Assembly: GCF_002866825.1 (NCBI RefSeq)
Contig: NZ_PKUS01000002.1
Coordinates: 62,001-126,000 of the forward strand
Reading direction: 5' to 3'
DNA: 64,000 nucleotides
DNA from: Pseudohalioglobus lutimaris
GTDB lineage: Bacteria; Pseudomonadota; Gammaproteobacteria; Pseudomonadales; Halieaceae
Below the pieces are notes generated by a model. The model was not told where the DNA came from and did no database searches. It saw only the letters and a list, made by a program, of their open reading frames with translations. Shown piece after piece: positions 46,773-55,117 of this stretch (positions are counted from its first letter, which is position 1; each line of letters begins with the position of its first letter). The translations under genes and the position numbers were made by a program.

Positions 46773-47852
46773 TCAGCCTTCCACTTGCACAGGCATTCCA
46801 TCGACCATCAGGCTCAGTCGGCTGGTAACCACCCTGTCGCCCGGGTGAAGACCTGTCCCGATGATAACGGCGTCGCCTTCCCTGCGCAGCAGGGTCACCT
46901 CACGCTGTCGCAATATGCCCTCCTCCACCACGTAAACCCTGTTGCCCATATGCAAGGCGGAGCGCGGCAGGCGCGATGCGTTCGCAATCGGGCGACCCTG
47001 AAAGCTGGCCTCTACGAACAGTCCGATAGCCAGAATATGCGGGTGTAATGAAAGGTCGTAGGGGCGCTCTACTTGCGCAACCAGGTAGAAAACCCGGGTC
47101 TGCTCGTCAACACGCCGCTCCACCCTGGCCAGGCGAGCCTGCCAGCTGTATTGCATGTCACCAAAAGAAGCGGTCAGCGTCAGCTCCGGCCAATTGCCCT
47201 GGTCGTCCTGGCCGTGCTCTACAAATGGCACATCAGATGCCAGCAGCGGCAAGCGGACCTCGGCAATATCAGTGGACAACAGTCTGGTAAGCGCTTTGCC
47301 CGTCTGCACGTACTGACCAAGGTCGACTTGTTTGGCATCGACTACTGCGTCGAATGGCGCGCTGATCTCAGTATTGGCAAGGTCAGTTCGGGCCTGGCGC
47401 AGACGATCCCTGGCGGCCACAACGCGCGCCTCCGCCTCAACGATAGCCGCCTTCTGGACCAGCACCTCAACCTCCGCCAGGGACAACTCAGCGCTGGCCA
47501 GGGCCGCCTGTGCATCCGACACCGCCACTTCGTAATCAATGGGCTCGAGGCGCAGCAGTTTTTGACCCTCCACCACCTCCTCTCCCTGCAGGAAGCCAGG
47601 ATCGACCCAGACCACGCGGCCGGAGACCTCGCTAACCAGTTCGATGTCGCGCAGTGGCGTCACCATGCCGCGAGACTCGATGGTGACTGGCACCGACCCG
47701 GGGATCACCTCGATCACCTGTACCACGGGTATTGCCGGGGCACGCTCTCGGCGCGGCAGATCATCGCGGCTGTTGACCATGAAATAGGCCGCTGCGCCGG
47801 CGAACGCCAGCAAGAGAACCGGTACCAGAAAATTTCTACCAAGACGTGACAT
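46773..47852 (-). CDS. RND efflux periplasmic adaptor (second system)
   Basis: A 359-residue membrane-fusion protein. N-terminal anchor MSRLGRNFLVPVLLLAFAGAAAYFMV is followed by a lipoyl half-motif (VSEVSGRVVWVDPGFLQGEEVVEGQKLL), a coiled-coil hairpin (QAALASAELSLAEVE...RDRLRQARTDLANT), the second lipoyl half (EISAPFDAVVDAKQVDLGQYV), and the barrel domain. It is followed directly by the pump gene. No outer-membrane channel is encoded with it. Confidence 0.94.
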   Translation of the reverse strand: MSRLGRNFLVPVLLLAFAGAAAYFMVNSRDDLPRRERAPAIPVVQVIEVIPGSVPVTIESRGMVTPLRDIELVSEVSGRVVWVDPGFLQGEEVVEGQKLLRLEPIDYEVAVSDAQAALASAELSLAEVEVLVQKAAIVEAEARVVAARDRLRQARTDLANTEISAPFDAVVDAKQVDLGQYVQTGKALTRLLSTDIAEVRLPLLASDVPFVEHGQDDQGNWPELTLTASFGDMQYSWQARLARVERRVDEQTRVFYLVAQVERPYDLSLHPHILAIGLFVEASFQGRPIANASRLPRSALHMGNRVYVVEEGILRQREVTLLRREGDAVIIGTGLHPGDRVVTSRLSLMVDGMPVQVEG

Positions 47853-48024
47853 GCCAATAAATCCGTAGTCGCTGCTACATTGCGTGGGTGCTGTTCGTGC
47901 TCAACCCCCTATGATACGCAACTAAGAGCTCTCGTGGACGGGTGGAGCTGAAAAGAAATGTAAAGTTGGGCGCCGGGCCTGGTTCGGAGCCTCAGGCGGC
48001 GGAGTCCGGTGACTCGCGCGTGGG

Positions 48025-48693
48025 CTACAGCAACTGCGCCAGGGTCAGTGGACGACCGACACTGCGACGTGAAGCCAGGGCGATCAACAGCTCAGCCGTA
48101 GCCAGGGCATCCAGCAGGGCATTGTGGCCATGAAAGTGGGGGAGGCCATAGCGATCACGGCAGCCCTGCAGTCTCAGCTCACCGGGCTTGAGGACGTGCC
48201 CTTCGCGATGCAGCAACTTCTCTTCCTGCAACAGGGTATCCACAACGGGCATCAGTATAGGTGCATTGAATTCGCGCCTGCTGATCTTGTTGAGAAAAGC
48301 CATATCCAGGGCCGCATTGTGAAAGACCAACACCTTGCCCGCGGCCACATCCAGAAAGCGGCCCAATGCGTGGTCCCTGGTGTTGGCGTCAATCAGGTCG
48401 TAATCACGTAAATTGTGTATCGTCGCGCTCTGCCCTACCGAGTTCTCGGCGCGAATCAGGTGGTGCTGTGCGGAACCCAGGTTGATGCCGCCATTCTCCA
48501 CCACAACCCAGCCAACGCTGAGCAGTTCACCTGAGTTGGCGTCCATTGAGGACATTTCCGCGTCCGCGACCAGAAAGGAAACCGTCCGCCAGTCGCTCGA
48601 AGTGGATGGCAAGGGCGCCTGCCAGCATGCTTGCAGCGCTGTTCCCGCAATCCGGCGCTGGTATGCCAGACGCCGCATCCGCAGGTGCCACAT
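48025..48693 (-). CDS. DnaQ-like 3'-5' exonuclease (DEDDh)
   Basis: A 222-residue protein of the DNA polymerase III epsilon exonuclease fold. Catalytic motifs: VADAEMSSMD (Exo I Asp/Glu, with an Ala between them instead of Thr or Leu), LVFHNAALDMAFL (Exo II Asp), and GHNALLDALATAELL (Exo III His and Asp). Its start overlaps the stop of the DUF294/CBS gene by one base (TAATG). The same gene pair accompanies acetate-type symporters in other Gammaproteobacteria. Its target nucleic acid and role in that setting are not known. Confidence 0.88.
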   Translation of the reverse strand: MWHLRMRRLAYQRRIAGTALQACWQAPLPSTSSDWRTVSFLVADAEMSSMDANSGELLSVGWVVVENGGINLGSAQHHLIRAENSVGQSATIHNLRDYDLIDANTRDHALGRFLDVAAGKVLVFHNAALDMAFLNKISRREFNAPILMPVVDTLLQEEKLLHREGHVLKPGELRLQGCRDRYGLPHFHGHNALLDALATAELLIALASRRSVGRPLTLAQLL

Positions 48694-50600
48694 TAGCCCA
48701 TTCCCGCCCGGTAGGTTTGCCTGACTGAGGATTGGGCTTCATCGATGATGGTAAATGCATCGCGCAATTGCTCCTTGGCCATCTTCGGCAGGTCGCGGGG
48801 ATTCACAAAGTTTGAGACTTTCTCGCCGCGGGTTATCTGCTCGCATTGGTGTTTTATACGTAGCTGCTGAATGTAGTGCAGGGCGTCCGCGAGGTTGCGG
48901 CTCCCGGCTATAGTGAGATGCTTTTCTGCAGCCAGCGCCTTGAGCCGCTCGTCGGTATTGACCGCGGCGATCTTGTGCGCCAGCGAATGCAGGCGCACGA
49001 TCTCGGTCACCGGCAAAACGCCGCGCTTCTTCAGGTCCAGCTCAGACCGGTGCTCCCCATCCCTGTCCACCACGAAACGACGGAAGATGCCCAGCGGCGG
49101 CTTGGTGTCCAATACGTTGGCCGCCAGCGCTGCGAGAAAGATGGAGTTGCGCGAGGTCTGGTCCAGCATGGTTTCCTGCAGGCGCTGTGCGAGCTTGCAG
49201 TCACCGTATATACACCGTATGTCGAAGAAGATGCTCACCCGCATCACGGCAGCGGGCGTGGGCGAACGCGCCCATTTGCGCACCGTTTTCTGCCAGGTTG
49301 CCAGCGGCTGGCGCCACTCGTCGGTTTTGGCCATGATTCCACCGGGACAGTAGATGTATCCCACCTCGTCGAGTCCGTCGCAGACGAAATTGGCGACGTC
49401 CCTGTACCAGGACAGCTGCGCTTCGGTCACGCTGTCGTCGATGATCAGGCCATTGTCCTGATCGGCACCCAGTAGCTGCTCGGAGCGGGCCTGGGAACCG
49501 AAGCCGGTCCAGCACCAGGGCACCGGGGCCGGACCAAACTCTTCCTCAGCTAACTGGATCAGGCGCACGGTAATGGCATCAGAAATAGCCGTGAGCACCT
49601 GGCTCACCTGTTGCGCCAGCATGCCGGAGTTAACCCATTGCACCATGAGGTTGGCCATACCGGAGACCAGTTCCTTGATTGTCTGCACGTCATGCTGCCG
49701 GGAAATATGCTGCACCAGATATACCGGGTCGTCCTGCTTTGCCAGAATCAGGTCAGAGGTGGTGACAATACCGCGGGTGACGCCGTTAATCTTTACCGGC
49801 AGGTGATGGAAGCGACGTTGTGTCATTAACAGCGTGGTAGCAAAGATCGTTTCAGAACCATCTACACATTCAAGGTCCGGGGTCATGATCTCGCCGACCG
49901 GGGTAGCGGACCCCAGACCTTTGGCCACCACGCGTACCCGCAGGTCGCGGTCGGTGACAATACCCACAAGCACATCGTTGTCCACCACAAAAGCGGAAGA
50001 CACGCGCCGCGCCGCCATGGCCTGGGCGACTTGTTGAACAGTTTCTGAAGGCGCAACACTGAGCAGGTTGGTGCTCATCACCGTGCGCACTTCCTGCATC
50101 ATGGTATTGGGTTCAGGCTGATAGCGAGCCGCCCGGCGCAGGCGACGATTGCGCTGGCCGGAAAAATAGCGATCAAAATTGCGGTCCGCGTCGCGCAGTT
50201 GCCCGTAGACTTCATCGGGTACCAGATAACAAAGCGCGTCCTCAATCACAGTGGCAATCACCTCGCCACGCTCTGCATTCAGCCCCGCAATGTGAAAGCT
50301 CTCGCCCTCACCCAGGCGGTCGAGCAACTTGTTGTCGCTGTCACGCAGTTCTACCGCGCCACTGCGCAGAATGCGCAGGCCACGCTGCGGTGTCTGGGCA
50401 TCGAAAACATCGCCCTGACAGTGATACTGGATGACAATGCGTGAGATGACCGGGTAGAGAATCTCCTGGGGGAGATCATTGAAGGGAAGAGTCTGCTGTA
50501 TGAACTCAGCGATGGTAATCAGCTCGGGCGTCTCCAGGCCCGGGTAACTTTTTTCAGTACCGTCGCCACCTTTAATCGGGCTGGTCGTATCGTTGGTCAT
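48693..50600 (-). CDS. cNMP-binding / CBS / DUF294 nucleotidyltransferase-like protein
   Basis: A 635-residue signalling protein. Order: cyclic-nucleotide-binding-like domain (~35-135; GDVFDAQTPQRGLRILRSGAVELRD), two CBS domains (~155-275; LVGIVTDRDLRVRVV, RGIVTTSDLIL), a DUF294 nucleotidyltransferase-like domain with GFGSQARSEQLLGADQDNGL, and a C-terminal DUF294_C domain. GSxxRxE and DQDN resemble the GlnD-type active site. It may sense an adenyl nucleotide. ATG is used; a TTG 4 codons upstream would overlap the previous stop. Confidence 0.9.
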   Translation of the reverse strand: MTNDTTSPIKGGDGTEKSYPGLETPELITIAEFIQQTLPFNDLPQEILYPVISRIVIQYHCQGDVFDAQTPQRGLRILRSGAVELRDSDNKLLDRLGEGESFHIAGLNAERGEVIATVIEDALCYLVPDEVYGQLRDADRNFDRYFSGQRNRRLRRAARYQPEPNTMMQEVRTVMSTNLLSVAPSETVQQVAQAMAARRVSSAFVVDNDVLVGIVTDRDLRVRVVAKGLGSATPVGEIMTPDLECVDGSETIFATTLLMTQRRFHHLPVKINGVTRGIVTTSDLILAKQDDPVYLVQHISRQHDVQTIKELVSGMANLMVQWVNSGMLAQQVSQVLTAISDAITVRLIQLAEEEFGPAPVPWCWTGFGSQARSEQLLGADQDNGLIIDDSVTEAQLSWYRDVANFVCDGLDEVGYIYCPGGIMAKTDEWRQPLATWQKTVRKWARSPTPAAVMRVSIFFDIRCIYGDCKLAQRLQETMLDQTSRNSIFLAALAANVLDTKPPLGIFRRFVVDRDGEHRSELDLKKRGVLPVTEIVRLHSLAHKIAAVNTDERLKALAAEKHLTIAGSRNLADALHYIQQLRIKHQCEQITRGEKVSNFVNPRDLPKMAKEQLRDAFTIIDEAQSSVRQTYRAGMG

Positions 50601-50608
50601 GCTCTGGC

Positions 50609-51073
50609 TCAACTCTCAGGCTGAAGGAAGGTGGTGGCCGCATCGGCGAAGTAGCTACTGCCCGCAGCCTTCGCTACCAGGCGGACGCGCTCATCCGCGG
50701 CGGGTTTCTCACCGAGGGCAATGCGCCACTCAAGACCCGTACCGTCCGAGGCGCGCATGGGCGATGGCTGGGGTTGCGCGTCAGTGGCGTCTACCGCCAG
50801 CACGACTCCCTCCAACGGATGCGACGCGGTGAGCAGAAACTCGGGCCCCGTGGGGTCTTCCTGCAAAATCAGGCGCAACTTGAAATCCCCGTTTTCAAGA
50901 TCGCAGGCGCCGCTCTGGTAGCGACAATTACTTTTTTCCACCAGCGGGTAGGACTGTCCGGGCTGCGCCAGTTTTGGCTGCTCGCCGGTGAATTCACCGA
51001 CAGCAAACCACGCTAGAACAGCAAGGATCGGCGCCACAATCATGGCGATAATAACGTGCTTGTTGGTGAACAT
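50609..51073 (-). CDS. hypothetical membrane-anchored periplasmic protein, 154 aa
   Basis: A protein with one N-terminal membrane helix (HVIIAMIVAPILAVLAWFAV) and a periplasmic beta-rich domain. A cysteine pair in NCRYQSGACDLENGDFKLRL could form a disulphide; the C-terminus ends with DAATTFLQPES. It lies between the symporter operon and the DUF294 gene, whose start follows its stop directly. I do not recognise a family, but the place in the locus hints at a role in symporter function or acetate sensing. Confidence 0.7.
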   Translation of the reverse strand: MFTNKHVIIAMIVAPILAVLAWFAVGEFTGEQPKLAQPGQSYPLVEKSNCRYQSGACDLENGDFKLRLILQEDPTGPEFLLTASHPLEGVVLAVDATDAQPQPSPMRASDGTGLEWRIALGEKPAADERVRLVAKAAGSSYFADAATTFLQPES

Positions 51074-51170
51074 TGATTGCTGTCTCTTCTATGTGGTTTT
51101 CATCATTCTGGCACAGGCACAGAGTGTCACGTAGTCTTTATCTTGATGGTCAGGCACAGGAACTGTCTTC

Positions 51171-51200
51171 GTCGTCCTCGCCTGCGCGGGAACGACGAGG
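51171..51200. repeat. dispersed palindromic repeat, copy 1
   Basis: Core CGCCTGCGCGGGAA flanked by GTCGT and ACGAC, in the gap between the 154-aa gene and the symporter. It shares this core with 57662-57687 and resembles the common intergenic TCATTCCCGCGCAGG-type repeats. Confidence 0.6.
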
Positions 51201-51316
51201 CATATCGCCAGGACAACAACAAGGTAGCGGCATCGCGGGGCCACTCAACATCAACTGTTGCACGATCACCACTCAGAAAAAACCAGGGTGAATGGGGATT
51301 GGGCAAAAGTTACCAA

Positions 51317-51349
51317 TAAAAAAGGGAGGCACCGCAAGCGATGCCTCCC
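51317..51349 (-). terminator. rho-independent terminator of the symporter operon
   Basis: On the minus strand GGGAGGCA-(10 nt)-TGCCTCCC is followed by a run of T. It begins 17 bases after the symporter stop. Strong, classical terminator for the porin/DUF4212/symporter unit. Confidence 0.88.
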
Positions 51350-51366
51350 GAGTCAGGACTTCTGGA

Positions 51367-53103
51367 TCAGTGGCCAGTGGCCTCTCCGGCACCTACCGGC
51401 ACACGAATGTGCTCTACAAGGTCCTGCACTTCCTGCGGTGGTGCTGCAGTAACTCTGGATACGGCGTAGGCAATCACAAAGTTCACCACAGCGCCAACAC
51501 AGCCAAAGGCATTCGGCTCAATACCCATGAACCAGTTAGCAGGTGTGTCGCCCAGGAATGCGGTTCCAGGGATGAACATAATGCCCTTGTGCTGGAACAC
51601 GTAGAACAGGGTGATGCTGATACCGCCAACCATACCGGCGATGGCACCTTCCTTGGTCACGACCTTGGAGAAGATACCCATCATCAGTGCGGGGAAGATG
51701 GATGACGCTGCCAGGCCAAAGGCCAGGGCCACCGTTCCCGCGGCAAATCCCGGCGGATTCAGGCCCAGATAGCCCGCCCCCGCAATGGCGAATGCCATGG
51801 CAACACGCGATGCGTTCAGCTCCGCTTTCTCACTGATGTTTGGTGTGAGCATACCCTTGAGCAAGTCGTGGGATATGGCCGAGGATATTGCCAACAACAG
51901 ACCCGCCGCAGTCGAGAGGGCTGCAGCGAGACCGCCAGCTGCTACCAGCGCGATGACCCAGTTAGGCAACTTGGCGATTTCCGGGTTAGCCAGCACCATG
52001 ATGTCGTTGTCGATCTTTACCATCTCATTGACGGCAGGATCAGCACTGTACTGGATGCGGCCATCGCCATTCTTGTCCTCGATCGCCAGCAGGCCAGTCT
52101 TCTCCCAGTTCTTGAACCACTGGGGCCGCTCATCAATCTTCAGGTACTCGCCCGGAGAGGGTTCGATAGTCTGGATCAGGTTCAGGCGTGCCATGCCGGC
52201 AACGGCAGGAGCCGTGGTGTAGAGAATCGCAATGAATACCAGCGCCCAGCCGGCTGAAGAGCGTGCGTCCTTCACCTTGGGTACCGTGAAGAAGCGAATG
52301 ATGACGTGGGGCAAGCCCGCAGTACCAATCATCAACGACAGTGTGTAGGCGAACATATTAATGCCGCTCAGGCGCACGTTTGTCGTGTACTCCTTGAAGC
52401 CAAGATCCGTTACCACCATGTCCAGCTTGTCCAGCAAGTAGACATCGGTGCCGATCAACGTACTACCCAGACCGAGCTGCGGCAAAGGGTTGCCGGTAAG
52501 CTGCAGGCTGATGAAGATCGCGGGAATGGTGTAGGCCAGAATCAACACACAGTATTGCGCAATCTGTGTGTAGGTAATGCCTTTCATGCCGCCCAGTACC
52601 GCATAGAAGAACACGATGGTCATGCCCACATAAAGGCCGGTATCGTAATCAACTTCCAGGAACCGCGAGAAAGCCACACCGACACCCTTCATCTGTCCGA
52701 TGACGTAAGTGACCGAGCAGATAATCAGGCAGATTACCGCCACAGCTCGCGCAGACTTGGAGTAAAACCGATCGCCGATGAACTCGGGCACGGTGAACTT
52801 GCCGTATTTACGCAGGTAAGGTGCAAGCAGCATGGCGAGAATTACATAACCGCCAGTCCATCCCATCAGGAAAACCGAGCCGCCGTAACCGCCATAACTG
52901 AGGGCGATAAGTCCGGCCATCGAAATAAAGGATGCCGCTGACATCCAGTCGGCCGCAGTGGCCATGCCATTCTGAATGGGGTTAATACCGCCACCTGCCA
53001 CGTAGAAGTCCTTGGTAGAACCCGCGCGTGCCCAGATGGCAATGCCGATGTAGATGGCGAACGTAAAGCCAACTACGATATACGTTAACGTTTGAAGATC
53101 CAT
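51367..53103 (-). CDS. sodium:solute symporter large subunit (VC_2705 type, acetate symporter-like)
   Basis: A 578-residue polytopic transporter with about 13 membrane helices (LTYIVVGFTFAIYIGIAIWA first). SSS-family motifs include ADWMSAASFISMAG near 50, GGMKGITYTQIAQYCVLI, and a hydrophilic insert (~300-350; ENTGLLAIEDKNGDGRIQYS-like). Pairing with a DUF4212 subunit marks the VC_2705 branch, related to ActP and probably importing acetate or similar short acids with Na+. GGGAG ribosome site 7 bases before ATG; the small subunit is 11 bp upstream. Confidence 0.92.
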   Translation of the reverse strand: MDLQTLTYIVVGFTFAIYIGIAIWARAGSTKDFYVAGGGINPIQNGMATAADWMSAASFISMAGLIALSYGGYGGSVFLMGWTGGYVILAMLLAPYLRKYGKFTVPEFIGDRFYSKSARAVAVICLIICSVTYVIGQMKGVGVAFSRFLEVDYDTGLYVGMTIVFFYAVLGGMKGITYTQIAQYCVLILAYTIPAIFISLQLTGNPLPQLGLGSTLIGTDVYLLDKLDMVVTDLGFKEYTTNVRLSGINMFAYTLSLMIGTAGLPHVIIRFFTVPKVKDARSSAGWALVFIAILYTTAPAVAGMARLNLIQTIEPSPGEYLKIDERPQWFKNWEKTGLLAIEDKNGDGRIQYSADPAVNEMVKIDNDIMVLANPEIAKLPNWVIALVAAGGLAAALSTAAGLLLAISSAISHDLLKGMLTPNISEKAELNASRVAMAFAIAGAGYLGLNPPGFAAGTVALAFGLAASSIFPALMMGIFSKVVTKEGAIAGMVGGISITLFYVFQHKGIMFIPGTAFLGDTPANWFMGIEPNAFGCVGAVVNFVIAYAVSRVTAAPPQEVQDLVEHIRVPVGAGEATGH

Positions 53104-53114
53104 GTCAGGGCTCC

Positions 53115-53390
53115 CTATTCTTCTTCTTCCACACCAAACTCACGGTCCAGTGCGGCCATTTTTTTGGCGTAATAGAAAATCAGTCCTACGAATACATAAA
53201 TAGAACCCTGTTGGGCGAACCAGAAACCGAGCTTGTAGCCGCCGATCTGGATCTGGTTGAGCACATCAAAAAGAATGATGCCAAAGCCGTAGCTGACCAC
53301 AAACCAGATCACCAGCAGCTTGACCATCAAGGACACGTTGCGGCGCCAGTATTCCTTGGCCTGCTCATCATTTAACGGGGACATATACAC
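53115..53390 (-). CDS. DUF4212 small subunit of the sodium:solute symporter
   Basis: A 91-residue protein with two membrane helices (LMVKLLVIWFVVSYGFGIILF and QQGSIYVFVGLIFYYAKKM) and the family motif EYWRRNVSLM at the N-terminus. It typically precedes the VC_2705-type symporter gene, as here, and is thought to be its small subunit. It has a near-perfect ribosome site (AGGAGG, 5 bases from ATG). Acidic C-terminus REFGVEEEE faces the cytoplasm. Confidence 0.93.
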   Translation of the reverse strand: MYMSPLNDEQAKEYWRRNVSLMVKLLVIWFVVSYGFGIILFDVLNQIQIGGYKLGFWFAQQGSIYVFVGLIFYYAKKMAALDREFGVEEEE

Positions 53391-53418
53391 CTCCTGTCGG
53401 TGTTTTTATCGTTTATTA

Positions 53419-53442
53419 CCACCCGGATGGTACTCCGGGTGG
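53419..53442. other. perfect 9-bp hairpin between porin and symporter genes
   Basis: Arms CCACCCGGA and TCCGGGTGG with a 6-nt loop. On the minus strand it is followed by an A-rich, not T-rich, stretch. It could cap the porin transcript, act as a processing site, or overlap a second promoter. Confidence 0.7.
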
Positions 53443-53454
53443 CTGTTGCTTACT

Positions 53455-53468
53455 CTTAGACCTTGGTC
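53455..53468 (-). promoter_or_regulatory. candidate regulator site, copy C (CTTAGACCTTGGTC)
   Basis: Third copy of the motif seen twice upstream of the porin. It lies about 65 bp before the DUF4212 start. A -10-like TACCAT (53432-53427 on minus) has the same offset from this site as the -10 of the porin promoter has from copy A. Confidence 0.5.
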
Positions 53469-53477
53469 TAGCGGAGG

Positions 53478-54800
53478 CTAGAAGGCGTACTTCACAGCGA
53501 ACTGCAGACGACTCATGTCGCCGTCACGTCCGTCTTCCATCTCCTTGGTAGCAAAAATGTACTCGCCGCCCATTGAGTATCTGGGGGCAGGTGAGTACCA
53601 CAGGCTGGCATGCGCAGACTGGTATTCCTTGGCCAAAGACCCTGCCGGCGCAAAATCGCTACCACCGGGATTGTCAGCGGCAGACATTGAAAGCGTGAAT
53701 GAACTACTCCACTGGTCGCTCCAGTAATGCTGATAGGAAACAAATCCACCCCATTGATCGATGGTCTGAATACCACCGCTGGCATCAACGTAGCCATCAT
53801 TGAAGGAGTTGAGACCCAGGTAACGACCGAGCGCGTCACCGTAGTTGAACATGAAGCGCAGGTCGTCCTTGCCAAACATCCATTTGCCCGAAAGGCTGAG
53901 GCCGTAGCCCATCTGCGAATCGTCTTGCGCCCCGTTGTCGTAGCTCAGCTCGCGCAGGATGCCGGCTGCTGACCAGCTCAGACCGCCCATGTTGCCGTTG
54001 TAGCGGGCCACCAGGTCGGGGATGCCTTCATGGAAGTCGTCAAAGGAGGTAGATAGAGAACCACCGTTGTCGAAGTTCAGACGCGTAGCTGGATTCTCCG
54101 CGGCCAGTTGCAGCCCGCCCATTGTCCAGCGAATCTGTGGCTGTCGGTTAAACAGGGTTCCCACGGGGCCAACGAAGTCAATCTGGTTGGGCAATGCGCC
54201 GACGTTAAAGAAAGTAGACCAGCTCTGGCCCGCCAGCAACGACTTACCCTCGTCGTAGTCCCACTTCACGAAGGCGTGACGCAGGCGCGAGTTCCAGGAG
54301 TTGGAGATTCGCTCATCACCGCCGGCGCCCAGCAGGAAGTCCAGTTCCACACGGGTGGAAATCTTGCCCGCGTCCGTGTCCGTTGCGGTAGTGAAGAAGA
54401 ATCGCGAGGTCTTGGCGTGCATGTTCGTGGTGCTGTAAGACGAGCCTGAGCCACCTGAAACCGGAATCAGCGAGGGCACCAGGAAATCTTCGATCAGGTC
54501 GTTACCGGGCTTACCCTCACTGTAACTGGATGCGGCCATGTCCAACTGGATAAAGCCACCGTATTGGAACTTGGTTCCTTTCTTCGAGGGCCGGGCCTCT
54601 TCAATGTCCGCTGCGTTAACCACAGTGGCCTCCCGGGCAACAGAAGCTGCCTCACTGTTGGCGCTCACAAGTGATTTCAACTCCGCCAGCTGACGTTCCA
54701 GTTCGGCGATGCGGTCTTCGGTTTCACCAGCCATGCTCAGGCTGGCGGTCGACAGGGTTCCCAGGGTCAATAGTGCGGCGGCAATCGGTTTAATTCTCAT
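53478..54800 (-). CDS. DcaP-like outer-membrane porin
   Basis: A 440-residue outer-membrane protein. Signal peptide MRIKPIAAALLTLGTLSTASLSMAG, then a short coiled coil (EDRIAELERQLAELKSLV, ~25-42), then a beta-barrel rich in aromatic strands that ends SRLQFAVKYAF. The N-terminal coiled coil plus barrel is the DcaP/trimeric-porin pattern. Start at ATG with GGGAG 7 bases upstream; the longer frame adds 14 poorly placed residues. It probably admits the carboxylate taken up by the symporter encoded next. Confidence 0.88.
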   Translation of the reverse strand: MRIKPIAAALLTLGTLSTASLSMAGETEDRIAELERQLAELKSLVSANSEAASVAREATVVNAADIEEARPSKKGTKFQYGGFIQLDMAASSYSEGKPGNDLIEDFLVPSLIPVSGGSGSSYSTTNMHAKTSRFFFTTATDTDAGKISTRVELDFLLGAGGDERISNSWNSRLRHAFVKWDYDEGKSLLAGQSWSTFFNVGALPNQIDFVGPVGTLFNRQPQIRWTMGGLQLAAENPATRLNFDNGGSLSTSFDDFHEGIPDLVARYNGNMGGLSWSAAGILRELSYDNGAQDDSQMGYGLSLSGKWMFGKDDLRFMFNYGDALGRYLGLNSFNDGYVDASGGIQTIDQWGGFVSYQHYWSDQWSSSFTLSMSAADNPGGSDFAPAGSLAKEYQSAHASLWYSPAPRYSMGGEYIFATKEMEDGRDGDMSRLQFAVKYAF

Positions 54801-54843
54801 AATTATGCTCCCTCTCTCGGTATTAGTGTGACGAGCGAGCACA

Positions 54844-54849
54844 GTATTA
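54844..54849 (-). promoter_or_regulatory. candidate -10 element of the porin promoter
   Basis: TAATAC on the minus strand. If transcription starts about 7 bp downstream, motif copy A is centred near -41 and copy B near -74, an activator-type placement. Confidence 0.4.
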
Positions 54850-54871
54850 GGCCGTGAGCTTGCATTGACCC

Positions 54872-54885
54872 ATTAGACCTTAGTC
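54872..54885 (+). promoter_or_regulatory. candidate regulator site, copy A (ATTAGACCTTAGTC)
   Basis: First of an inverted pair between the porin and LuxR-type regulator genes. It matches copy B in 12 of 14 positions on the opposite strand. Confidence 0.6.
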
Positions 54886-54904
54886 ACAAAAGTGGCCTTT
54901 TAGC

Positions 54905-54918
54905 GACCAAAGTCTAAT
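54905..54918 (-). promoter_or_regulatory. candidate regulator site, copy B (ATTAGACTTTGGTC)
   Basis: Minus-strand copy of the motif. Its centre is 33 bp, about three helical turns, from the centre of copy A. Confidence 0.6.
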
Positions 54919-55117
54919 GTCGCACTTTGCCTCGGACCATTGAATCCATGACGTGTTTGCCACGCCTGCGGCCATTCTCTTGATCACTGTATTCAAGCGG
55001 GAGCCGCTCCCGGTGCTTTCCATCCTGCTCACGGTACGCCCGGCGCAGCAGTTGCCCCTTTACACGCTTGCCGGCGACCCCCAGAATAAGTGCTATAACA
55101 ACAACGGATACAATGCA

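Noticed and set aside
54953-55117. N-terminal extension of the LuxR-type regulator
   Set aside because: Fifty-five residues with no receiver features precede the receiver domain; the region is the divergent promoter area.
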